Source: a bacterium
GTDB lineage: Bacteria; Verrucomicrobiota; Verrucomicrobiia; Limisphaerales; J093
DNA length: 10,842 nucleotides
Direction of reading: 5' to 3'
Assembly (NCBI GenBank): GCA_021784265.1
Contig: JAJXTA010000038.1
Span: 1 to 10,842, forward strand
Under the pieces are notes generated by a model that was not told where the DNA came from, ran no database searches, and saw only the letters and a list, made by a program, of their open reading frames with translations. The translations under genes and the position numbers were made by a program. Below are positions 1-6,823 of this stretch, one piece after another. Within the stretch, counting starts at the first letter, position 1; each line of letters opens with the position of its first letter.

Positions 1-1
1 C

Positions 2-445
2 GGCAGTCGTTCCCACCGCCGGTTTTCCGTTTTCGCCGAATCGCCCCTCAGGAATTTCAAACCGGCGGTTTTGCCCCGTTTTCACGCCGCCGTCCACAAA
101 CGCCGCCTCGCCGTCATCCTCGAGGACGATGACGCCGTCTTGAAGTGGTTCAAGCCGGCGAGGGGCCAGTTCCAGATTTACTACAACAAGGACCAAGCCT
201 ACGAACCCGACTTCGTTGTCGAGACGAACAAGGGTCTCCTGTTGTGCGAGCCTAAGCGCGCCGATTACATGACCAACCCCGAAGTCTTGGCCAAGAGAGA
301 CGCCGCGCTTGAATGGTGCAAGCACGCCAGCGACCACGCCGCCCAGCACGGCGGCAAGCAATGGCGCTACCTCCTCATCCCCCACGACGCCATCACCGGC
401 AACATGACCCTCGAAGGCTTGGCCTCGCGCTACACCGTTCGCTGA
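2..445 (+). CDS. Type III restriction enzyme Res subunit, C-terminal endonuclease domain (5' partial or fragment)
   Basis: The reading frame is open to the left edge; the first plausible internal start is a TTG at 71. From about base 100 to the TGA at 443-445 the protein reads like the extreme C-terminus of type III restriction-modification Res proteins: RRLAVILEDD, then VLKWFKPARGQFQIYY, then YEPDFVVET, CEPKRAD, and later WRYLLIPHDAI and MTLEGLASRY. PD in EPDF and E-x-K in CEPK form the PD-(D/E)XK nuclease signature that cuts DNA in these enzymes. Full Res proteins are about 900-1000 residues with an N-terminal DEAD-type helicase, so at most the last 15% is visible. The first 30 codons (bases 2-90) do not resemble the family segment that normally precedes this domain, and they hold an imperfect direct repeat, so this may be a gene fragment rather than a gene merely cut by the window edge. 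No mod methyltransferase gene is visible. Family assignment is confident; intactness is unknown. Confidence 0.8.
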   Translation, partial: GSRSHRRFSVFAESPLRNFKPAVLPRFHAAVHKRRLAVILEDDDAVLKWFKPARGQFQIYYNKDQAYEPDFVVETNKGLLLCEPKRADYMTNPEVLAKRDAALEWCKHASDHAAQHGGKQWRYLLIPHDAITGNMTLEGLASRYTVR

Positions 446-449
446 GAAC

Positions 450-472
450 GCGCCGCCTCGCCGGCTTGGCGC
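450..472. terminator. Hairpin between convergent res and parE ends
   Basis: The 46-base gap between the res stop and the parE stop contains an inverted repeat: GCGCCGCC (450-457), loop TCGCC, then GGC, a TT bulge and GGCGC (ending 472). Its position between two convergent genes suits a bidirectional terminator or roadblock. Neither strand has the following T-run of a classical intrinsic terminator, so the call is tentative. Confidence 0.3.
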
Positions 473-491
473 CATCCGCCTCGGGCCCCGC

Positions 492-2324
492 CTAGTCCTC
501 CACCGGCACGACGAGGTGGTCCATGATGTAGTCCTTGCGCTCGGGCGTGTTCTTGCCCATGTAAAAGGTGAGGATGCCGGCCGCCTCCGGTTTCGGGGCG
601 AACTCGACCCGGCTCAGGCGCATCGCGTCGCCGATAAACGGCTTGAATTCGGCGGGCGAGATTTCTCCCAAGCCCTTGAAGCGGGTGATCTCCGGCTGGC
701 CGCCCAGGGCGCGGAGGGCTTGCTCCCGCTCGGCGTCGGAGTAGCAGTAGCGGGTCTGCTGCTTGTTGCGCACGCGGAACAACGGGGTCTCCAGCACGTA
801 GAGATGGCCGTCGTGGACCAACTGATCGAAGAAGCGGAAGAAGTAGGTGATAAGGAGGTTGCGGATGTGCAGGCCGTCCACGTCGGCGTCGGTGGCCAGG
901 ACGACTTTCTCGTAGCGCAAGCCATCGAGGTTGTCCTCGATGTTCAAGGCCTGCATCAGGTTGTACATCTCGTCGTTCCGGTACACCACGTCCCGCTTGA
1001 GGTCCCAGACGTTGAGCGGCTTGCCGCGCAGCACGAAGATCGCCTGGGTGTTCACGTCGCGGCAACTGACAATCGAGCCCGCCGCCGACTGCCCCTCGGT
1101 GAGGAAGATCATCGTCCCCTGCCCCTTGCCGCGTTTCTTGTCCAGGTGGAGTTTGGAGTCTTTGAGCTGGGGGATGCGCAGGGTGATGGCCTTGGCGCGT
1201 TCGCGGGCCAGCTTCTTGACCTCCAACAACTCCTTGCGCAACTGCCGCGTGTCCTCGGCCTTGGCCAGGATCTGCTGGGCGATCGCCGGGTTGCGGCTGA
1301 AGAAATGGAGCAGCTCCTCGCGCACCCGGTTGACGAGGTCGGTGCGGAGTTCGGTGTTGCCGAGTTTGTTCTTGGTCTGGGATTCGAACACCGGGTCTTT
1401 GAGGCGGAGGGCGACGGCCCCGACCATCGCCTCCCGGACATCGTCGCCCTCGTATTTGGCGTTGCCGTATTCGTTGACGGCCTTGAGCAGGCCCTCGCGG
1501 AAGGCGCTGAGGTGGGTGCCGCCGTCGGAGGTGTATTGGCCGTTGACGAAGGAGTAAAAGGTCTCGCCGTAGCGGCTGTTGCTGTGCGTGAAACAGAACT
1601 CGAGGGTCTTGCTGCTGTAATGCAGCGGGGGATAGAGCGGTTCGCTGCCGTCGCCGGCCAGGTCTTCCATCAGCAGGTCCAGCAACCCGAGGCGGGATTG
1701 GAAAACCTTGCCGTTATAAACCAGCTTCAGCCCGGGATTAAGATAGCTGTAATGCCGCAGCCGCCACTCGACGTGCTCGGGCTGGAACGCGCTCTCCTTG
1801 AAAATCTCCGGGTCCGGCTCGAACCGGATCAGGGTGCCATCGGGTTCCGCGGGGGCCTTGCCCTTCTTTTCGCCCTTGAGTTTGCCTTGTTTGAACGTGG
1901 CTTCGACGAACTCGCCCCCGCGATGGCTGCGCACCAGAAAGCCGCGGGAGAGGGCGTTGACGGCCTTGGTCCCCACCCCGTTGAGCCCGACGCTGAACTG
2001 GAAGACGTCGTCGTTGTATTTCGCCCCCGTGTTGATCTTCGAGACGCAATCGACCACCTTGCCCAGCGGGATGCCGCGGCCGAAATCGCGCACCGTGACC
2101 TCGTTCCCTTCCAGTTGGAGGCGCACCTCCCGCCCGAACCCCATGATGTGCTCGTCGATGGCGTTATCCACCACCTCCTTGAGGAGGATATAACAGCCGT
2201 CGTCCCGGTGGGAGCCGTTGCCGATCCGCCCGATGTACATCCCCGTCCGCAGCCGGATATGCTCCAGCGAGGAGAGGGTTTTGATCTTGCTCTCGTCGTA
2301 GATGTGCTTGGTGGTGTCGCCCAT
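492..2324 (-). CDS. parE: DNA topoisomerase IV subunit B (type IIA topoisomerase ATPase subunit)
   Basis: A 610-residue type IIA topoisomerase B subunit, which supplies ATPase and TOPRIM functions for decatenation or supercoiling together with a ParC/GyrA partner not in this window. The GHKL ATPase carries E50 and N54 (EVVDNAIDE), D80 in VRDFGRGIP, and the ATP-lid GLNGVGTK (113-120). The transducer has the QTK loop (QTKNKLG, 316-322). TOPRIM has E410 in TEGQSAAG and the metal-binding triad D479, D481, D483 in DADVDGLHIR. RFKGLGE (548-554) follows and the protein ends soon after. There is no large C-terminal insertion of the kind in enterobacterial GyrB, and the length and N-terminal style (EHIRLRTGMYIG) match the short ParE branch known from Bacteroidota. 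All catalytic residues are present. The ATG at 2324 precedes the conserved N-terminus closely; no Shine-Dalgarno is visible. It lies 78 bases downstream of the response regulator gene. A GyrB paralogue is the only serious alternative. Confidence 0.93.
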   Translation of the reverse strand: MGDTTKHIYDESKIKTLSSLEHIRLRTGMYIGRIGNGSHRDDGCYILLKEVVDNAIDEHIMGFGREVRLQLEGNEVTVRDFGRGIPLGKVVDCVSKINTGAKYNDDVFQFSVGLNGVGTKAVNALSRGFLVRSHRGGEFVEATFKQGKLKGEKKGKAPAEPDGTLIRFEPDPEIFKESAFQPEHVEWRLRHYSYLNPGLKLVYNGKVFQSRLGLLDLLMEDLAGDGSEPLYPPLHYSSKTLEFCFTHSNSRYGETFYSFVNGQYTSDGGTHLSAFREGLLKAVNEYGNAKYEGDDVREAMVGAVALRLKDPVFESQTKNKLGNTELRTDLVNRVREELLHFFSRNPAIAQQILAKAEDTRQLRKELLEVKKLARERAKAITLRIPQLKDSKLHLDKKRGKGQGTMIFLTEGQSAAGSIVSCRDVNTQAIFVLRGKPLNVWDLKRDVVYRNDEMYNLMQALNIEDNLDGLRYEKVVLATDADVDGLHIRNLLITYFFRFFDQLVHDGHLYVLETPLFRVRNKQQTRYCYSDAEREQALRALGGQPEITRFKGLGEISPAEFKPFIGDAMRLSRVEFAPKPEAAGILTFYMGKNTPERKDYIMDHLVVPVED

Positions 2325-2402
2325 ACTGGGTTGCGTTCGAGCCGTTGACTATGGGCAGGCGCACGCGGGTTGCAACGTGGAAATCCACCGCCAGGCGCCG
2401 GG

Positions 2403-3044
2403 TCATCGGGCGGCGCCGGGGGCGGCCTCGATCACCCGCAGGGCGCATTCGGGGCAGAGCCAACGGTTGAAGGTGATGCCCGTATTGGTTTCCATGTAAT
2501 CCTCGAGGGGATGCCACTGGCCGGCTTCGTCGCGGATCCGTTTGCAGGAGTGGCAGATGGCCAGCAGCAGGGACGCCCCGACCTCGGCCCCGGGCTCATC
2601 GAGGGCCCCCTGGCAGGGAGACGCCGCCGGGGCCGGGGCGAATCCGGCCACGAGCGCCTCCTCCCGCCGGGCGCTCAAGACACGCCGCACTGCCGGACCG
2701 AGCTTGGCCAGGTTCCGCTTCAACACGTAATCCGAGGCCCCGTTTTCGAAGGCCTCGATGGCCGTTTCCTCGCCCAACGCCCCGGTCACGAAAATGAAGG
2801 GGACGGTCGGGTTTTCCTCGCGCGCCAGGCGCAAGGCGGTAAAGCCGTCAAAGGAGGCCAACCCGTGGTCGGACAGGATCAGGTCCGGCGGGCGGGAGTG
2901 GAGTTCGCGCAGGAACTCCTCCCGGCTGGTCACTCGCTGGGTGTGGCAAATCATCCCGGTCTTGTGCAACTCCATCTCGATCAAGGCGGCGTCCGCCAGG
3001 GTGTCCTCGATCAGCAAAACGCGCAGTTCGGTCTTCATAATCAT
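2403..3044 (-). CDS. Response regulator, REC domain plus C-terminal Cys-rich (CxxC...CxxC) tail
   Basis: A 213-residue protein. Residues 8-125 form a CheY-like receiver: acidic pair E13/D14, phospho-acceptor D59 (LILSDHGL), T87 (FVTGAL) and K109 (YVLKRN), all in the expected places. Residues 126-157 are an Ala/Pro linker. The C-terminal part, about 162-205, holds CHSCKRIRD (C164, C167), an acidic/aromatic stretch (GQWHPLEDYMET) and FNRWLCPEC (C197, C200), a four-Cys pattern suggesting a small zinc-binding module. It is not a DNA-binding HTH, and there is no EAL, GGDEF or other enzymatic output domain. I recall similar CxxCKKIRD...CPxC tails at the ends of PAS kinases and stand-alone regulators in PVC and deltaproteobacterial genomes; their function is not established as far as I know. 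Two ATGs (codons 1 and 3) are possible starts. No histidine kinase is adjacent. It could be cotranscribed with parE. Confidence 0.88.
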   Translation of the reverse strand: MIMKTELRVLLIEDTLADAALIEMELHKTGMICHTQRVTSREEFLRELHSRPPDLILSDHGLASFDGFTALRLAREENPTVPFIFVTGALGEETAIEAFENGASDYVLKRNLAKLGPAVRRVLSARREEALVAGFAPAPAASPCQGALDEPGAEVGASLLLAICHSCKRIRDEAGQWHPLEDYMETNTGITFNRWLCPECALRVIEAAPGAAR

Positions 3045-3283
3045 GGTGAATACGCTTGATTCAATTCGAGTCTAAGCGCGCCTCCGCCCCCGGGAAATGG
3101 GGTGTAACCCTTCCCGGCGGTCTCGCGGGCGTTGGGGGCCGAAGCTGGGAGGGAGACGGAGACGGAGGGGAGAAAACCCCGGCCGGGCGCGGTACCGCTC
3201 CGCGGCGCCCGCCTGAATGGCGAAGTCGCGCCCGCGCGGGTGGGACCGACGACCGGGCGGCGGCTACGGGGAAGCGACCGGGC
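3045..3283. other. Intergenic region between the sugar operon end and the response regulator
   Basis: About 240 GC-rich bases without a convincing gene; reading frames here are short and low-complexity. It must hold the promoter of the response regulator (minus strand), but I see no clear -35/-10 pair. The hairpin at 3090-3117 is the only structured element I can point to. Purine-rich runs (GGAGACGGAGACGGAGG at about 3150-3166) form a short GGAGAC/GGAGGG tandem of unknown meaning. Confidence 0.5.
3090..3117. other. Near-perfect hairpin upstream of the response regulator
   Basis: CCGGGAA (3090-3096) pairs with TTCCCGG (3111-3117), and inside it GGGT pairs with ACCC around a GTA loop, leaving a three-base bulge on one side. 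It sits 46 bases upstream of the response regulator start and 167 bases beyond the end of the transporter gene, both on the minus strand. There is no T-run after it on the minus strand, so a factor-independent terminator is not well supported. A 5' UTR structure or operator is equally possible. Confidence 0.35.
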
Positions 3284-4249
3284 TCACGCCGCGGTCTTTT
3301 CCCACCGCATGATGGCCAGGGTCGAGGCCAGGACGACGGCGCTGCCTCCCAGCGCCACGGCGCTGAGGCGCTCGTGCAGGAACCCCGCCGCCAGCAGCAC
3401 GCCAAAGACCGGCACCAAATAGAGCGAGGCGGAGGCCACCGTCACCGGCAAATGCCGGAGCACGTGGAAAAACAACAGCATCGACGCCCCGTACATGAAC
3501 AGCGCCAGGAAGGCGAAGGCCAGCCACGACTCCCAATCCAACGCCGCGAGCTGGCTCCAGTGGAAGGGCTCGACCCAGATCAGCAAGGGGAGGCTCGCCG
3601 CCGAGGCGGTGAGATAGCTGAAGATGAGGATCTCGACCTCCTGGAACCGCGCGAAGAGGCCCTTGCAATAGACGTTGTAAAACGCCGAGCCCACGCAGCC
3701 GGCCAGGATCAGCAGGTTGCCCGTGAGATAAGTGGTGTGCAGAAAGGAGCTCTGCCGCAAGTCCTCGACCGACAGCAGGAAGACCCCCGCCAGCCCCACC
3801 AGCAGACAGACCACCCGCAGCCACGTCAACCGTTCCCGCAGCAGCCAGGAGGCCAACACCGCCGAGATCACCGGAATGAACAGGTTCAGGATCGCCCCGT
3901 TGGAGGCCAGCGAGAGGTTGATGCCCCAGGTCATCCCAAGCTGGGCCAAGACCTGACCGGCGACCCCGGCGGCCGCGAACCGCCGCCAGTCGGCCCAGGT
4001 GAGGCGCCCCCCGCTGGCGGCGCGTCGGGCCCGGATCAGCAATGGCAGCAGCAACAGCGTGGTGACGTAGAAGGGATGAAAGGTGATGGCGATGGGCCCG
4101 AGTTGGCGGCCCAAAAACTTCACCGCGGTGCCTTGGCCGGCCCACATGAGATTGGCGAGCGCCAACAGCAGAAAATACCAGAGGAGGCGGGAGCGGGCGC
4201 CCGCGGCGACGGGCTCGGGGGCGGCTTGGGGGAGGCTGATGGTTTCCAT
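3284..4249 (-). CDS. EamA/DMT-family 10-helix transporter
   Basis: A 321-residue integral membrane protein of the drug/metabolite transporter superfamily with two EamA repeats, roughly residues 21-155 and 170-315. Each repeat ends in the typical signature: SNGAILNLFIPVISAVLASW with LRERL, and ASLYLVPVFGVLLAAGFL with HERL. About ten hydrophobic segments are visible, and both ends probably lie in the cytoplasm. The family exports or exchanges small metabolites, amino acids, nucleotide sugars or lipid-linked sugars; substrate cannot be read from sequence. I chose the ATG at 4249 because it follows the kinase stop codon (TAA at 4253-4251) with one base between. The longer frame from 4306 would add 19 unlikely residues and overlap the kinase gene. 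It is the last gene of the tight six-gene operon, so its cargo is probably a substrate or product of that pathway (inference). Confidence 0.88.
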   Translation of the reverse strand: METISLPQAAPEPVAAGARSRLLWYFLLLALANLMWAGQGTAVKFLGRQLGPIAITFHPFYVTTLLLLPLLIRARRAASGGRLTWADWRRFAAAGVAGQVLAQLGMTWGINLSLASNGAILNLFIPVISAVLASWLLRERLTWLRVVCLLVGLAGVFLLSVEDLRQSSFLHTTYLTGNLLILAGCVGSAFYNVYCKGLFARFQEVEILIFSYLTASAASLPLLIWVEPFHWSQLAALDWESWLAFAFLALFMYGASMLLFFHVLRHLPVTVASASLYLVPVFGVLLAAGFLHERLSAVALGGSAVVLASTLAIMRWEKTAA

Positions 4250-4250
4250 G

Positions 4251-5636
4251 TTACGGCGGGTTGAGAACGAGGACGCCATGACGGTCGGCGCCGACCGAAC
4301 TGCCATCGAAGACGTGCGGGGTGATCTGGCGCAGCTCGGCGTAGCGTTGCACGACCCGGTCGAAGGCGCCGCGGGCGTCCGCCCGGCCCAGCACCGCGAC
4401 GGTGCCCCCGGCGCCGCCTCCCGTGATCTTGGCGCCGAACAGCCCCTGCGCGGAGCCCTCCTTCCGCACCAACTCGACCAACGTATCGGTGGCTTCGCAC
4501 CCCAGGCCGCACTCGGTGTAGGCGTAATGCGATTGGTACATCAGGTCGCCCATGAACGGAAAGCCCACCGCGCCCCGGGCCAGCTCCGCGAACAACTGGA
4601 CCCGGAAATGCTCCTCGACGGCGTAGCGCGTGCAGGCGCGCACCCGGTAGGTGACCTCGGGCCGGACCGGCGTGAACGGGTCCACGTGGACTTGGCCGCC
4701 GCGCGAGTACTCGGCCCCGGTGAGGGTTTCGGGCAGGCGCGCCTCATAGCGGGAGCGGAAGAGCGAGGGGGAGATATTGGCGAGGTAGCCCTGCCAGCGC
4801 GGATCCTGGTAGCGGGGAATGACGCTGACCGGGTCCCGCTGAACGGCGAGGCCCTCCCAATCGCAGATGAGTTTATAGCCCATAAACGCCCCCGCGCGGG
4901 CGGCCTCGTACTCGACCCCCGTGACCATGTGGCTCACCCCGGAGTCCACCGCCCAACAGGCCAGGCCGGGCGGCAGCCGCACCAAGGGCCGGGGCAGGCA
5001 CGGCTGACACAGCAACGGCAGGATGCACCCCTCGTCCCCCAGCACCACGGCGATCTGGTCCATGATCCCACAGGCCGATTCGGCGATGACATTCTCGACC
5101 CATTGACACGCCTCGGCCAGCGCGACCCCCCGCAGGTCCAGGCCATAGGCGGCCGCCGCGGCCTGCATCACCGCTACCTCCAACGCCGCCGAGGAGCTCA
5201 CCCCTTTGTTCAACGGCACCGTGGATTCGAGGTAAATATTGGCGCCCGAACGGACCTGGGCGGCGAACCGTTGCCTGAGCAGGAAAAACACCCCCACCGC
5301 ATAGGCCGTCCACCGAATCGCCGGGTCCCGCGCTACCAGGGCGCGCACGGCACTCTCGGAGGTGAGGTCGGCGAAGGGGAACACGACCCGTTCCTTCCAG
5401 CCTCGCGCGCCGACCTGGGGATTCCAGAAGACGATGTCGCCATCGGCCCGACGTTGAACGGCGGCCCAGGTGGCTTCGCGGATGGTGGCCTCGAACACCA
5501 AGCCGCCCGTGTAATCGACATTGCCGCCCATCAGGTCCAGGCGCCCCGGGGCGCGGCTGCAATGGATCGGGGTCTGGGGGTCGAAAAACCGGCCGGCCCG
5601 CCGCAAGGCGGTTACGGTTTCGGGGAAGGGGTGCAT
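4251..5636 (-). CDS. GHMP sugar-1-kinase, L-arabinokinase/galactokinase-like
   Basis: A 461-residue GHMP-family kinase, predicted to move the ATP gamma-phosphate to the anomeric hydroxyl of a free monosaccharide. Motif 1 is RAPGRLDLMGGNVDYTGG (28-45), with R32 in the position of the galactokinase transition-state arginine. Motif 2, the phosphate loop, is PLNKGVSSSAALEVA (141-155). The putative catalytic aspartate is D193 in CGIMDQ. Motif 3 is KITGGGAGG (403-411). The wording differs from classical GalK (GRVNLIGEHTDYN) and matches what I recall of the kinase half of plant arabinokinase ARA1: GRLDxMGG-x-DYxG, IREA, KGVSSSAALEV, CGxMDQ, and DSGVSHMVTGVEYEAAR with AFMGYK. The ARA1 glycosyltransferase-like half is absent. 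It begins inside the end of the aminotransferase gene (25-base overlap), with GAGG 9 bases upstream of the ATG, so translation is probably coupled. Sugar specificity (arabinose, galactose or another) is not proven. Confidence 0.88.
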   Translation of the reverse strand: MHPFPETVTALRRAGRFFDPQTPIHCSRAPGRLDLMGGNVDYTGGLVFEATIREATWAAVQRRADGDIVFWNPQVGARGWKERVVFPFADLTSESAVRALVARDPAIRWTAYAVGVFFLLRQRFAAQVRSGANIYLESTVPLNKGVSSSAALEVAVMQAAAAAYGLDLRGVALAEACQWVENVIAESACGIMDQIAVVLGDEGCILPLLCQPCLPRPLVRLPPGLACWAVDSGVSHMVTGVEYEAARAGAFMGYKLICDWEGLAVQRDPVSVIPRYQDPRWQGYLANISPSLFRSRYEARLPETLTGAEYSRGGQVHVDPFTPVRPEVTYRVRACTRYAVEEHFRVQLFAELARGAVGFPFMGDLMYQSHYAYTECGLGCEATDTLVELVRKEGSAQGLFGAKITGGGAGGTVAVLGRADARGAFDRVVQRYAELRQITPHVFDGSSVGADRHGVLVLNPP

Positions 5637-6823
5637 GCGAGGGCCTCGATGCTGTCCAGCAGGTAGTTGATCCCCTCCTCGGTGAGCCGGGGGTGGATCG
5701 GCAGGCTCACGTACCGCTCATACAGGGCCTCGGCGAGGGGACATTCGCCGGGACCATGTCCCAAGCGGCGATACGCGGTGGTGAGGTGAATGGGCATATA
5801 GTGGGACCAGGTCTTGATCCGCCGCCGGGTGTAGAGCTCCCACATGAAGGCCGCTTTGCTGAGGGGGAACTCGGGCGCCAACCGCACACAGTAGATGTGG
5901 AAGACATGCCGGCAATGGGCCGGGGTTGCGGGCAGCTTGAGTCCGGGCAGGCGGGCCAGCCGCTGGGAGTAGCGCGCGGCGATGGCGATGCGCCGGGCGT
6001 TAAACTCCTCCAGCTTGCCCAGTTGCACCAGCCCCACCGCCGCCTGGATGTCGGTCAGGCGGAAATTGAACCCGACCTCGTCGAAGTCCAGGAACCAATA
6101 CCGCTGGTTCATCGGGTGGGTGCGCTCGTCGAAGCCCAGGTACTTGCCCTTGGGGTCGTAGCTGCGACAACACAGCGAGCGAAACGAGAGCACTCGCTCG
6201 TGGAGGTCGGGGCGGTGCGTCGTCACCATGCCCCCCTCGCCGAGCGTGACCATGTTCTTCTGCTGATGGAAGCTGAAGACGCCCAGATCACCCAGCGTGC
6301 CGCTCTTGCGCCCCTTGTAGGTGGCGCCCGGCGCGTGGGCGCAGTCCTCGACCAGGAGCAGCCCGTGCTGCTGAGCCAGCTCGCGCAGCGGGTCCATGTC
6401 GCAACAGCACCCGTAGAGGTGGACCAGCAGGATCACCTTGGTCCGCGGCGTGATCTTGCGGGCGACGGCCGCCGGGTCCAGATTCAGCGTTTCCGGATCG
6501 ACGTCGGCGAACACGACGCGCGCTCCCAGGCAGGCGGCGGCATTGGCGGTGGAAATCCAACTGATTGGGGTGGTAATCACCTCGTCCCCCGGTCCGACCC
6601 CGGCGGCCAGCAGGGCTAACTGCAATCCCGCCGTGGCCGAGGAGACCGCCAGGGCGTAAGGGCAGCCGCAGTAGGCGGCAAACTGTTCCTCGAACTGGCG
6701 CACCTCGGGCCCGCACGAGGGCGCCGAGGCCCGCAGCACCTCCAGCACCGCCGCCACCTCGTCCTCACCGTAGCGGCCGCCGTGGTTATACTCCAACTCG
6801 TGAATGGCTTTGGGTAACTCCAT
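5612..6823 (-). CDS. DegT/DnrJ/EryC1/StrS-family PLP-dependent sugar aminotransferase
   Basis: A 403-residue fold-type I aminotransferase that would convert a keto-sugar, usually nucleotide-linked, or a keto-cyclitol into the amino derivative using glutamate or glutamine. Key sites are SSATAGLQLAL (61-71) for cofactor phosphate binding, VEDCAHAPGA (158-167) whose D160 should contact the PLP pyridine nitrogen, FSFHQQKNMVTLGEGG (183-198) with Schiff-base lysine K189, and FNFRLTDIQAA (252-262). Length is normal for the family and no key residue is missing. I use the ATG at 6823, since MELPKAIHELEYN fits family N-termini. The open frame extends to 7060, but that adds 79 residues antisense-like in composition that run through the upstream reductase gene. 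The gene starts 38 bases inside the reductase gene and its 3' end overlaps the kinase gene, so the three are surely cotranscribed. The exact keto-sugar is unknown. Confidence 0.93.
   Translation of the reverse strand: MELPKAIHELEYNHGGRYGEDEVAAVLEVLRASAPSCGPEVRQFEEQFAAYCGCPYALAVSSATAGLQLALLAAGVGPGDEVITTPISWISTANAAACLGARVVFADVDPETLNLDPAAVARKITPRTKVILLVHLYGCCCDMDPLRELAQQHGLLLVEDCAHAPGATYKGRKSGTLGDLGVFSFHQQKNMVTLGEGGMVTTHRPDLHERVLSFRSLCCRSYDPKGKYLGFDERTHPMNQRYWFLDFDEVGFNFRLTDIQAAVGLVQLGKLEEFNARRIAIAARYSQRLARLPGLKLPATPAHCRHVFHIYCVRLAPEFPLSKAAFMWELYTRRRIKTWSHYMPIHLTTAYRRLGHGPGECPLAEALYERYVSLPIHPRLTEEGINYLLDSIEALACTPSPKP

Noticed and set aside
516..2348. A 610-codon plus-strand open frame opposite parE
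   Set aside because: It mirrors the parE gene exactly and has Val/Gly/Leu/Ala-rich composition with no motifs; it is an antisense shadow produced by high GC codon use.
3056..4264. 402-codon plus-strand frame opposite the transporter gene
   Set aside because: Very Gln/Arg/Gly/Pro-rich translation with no domain; complementary to a clear EamA transporter.
4251..5636. Assignment as classical galactokinase of a Leloir operon
   Set aside because: Motif 1 and the middle region differ from GalK, and no galT, galE or galM neighbours are present.
4083..5666. 527-codon plus-strand frame opposite the kinase gene
   Set aside because: Antisense of a GHMP kinase with all motifs present; its translation shows no recognisable fold.
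5693..6619. 308-codon plus-strand frame opposite the aminotransferase gene
   Set aside because: Antisense shadow of the DegT gene; no motifs.
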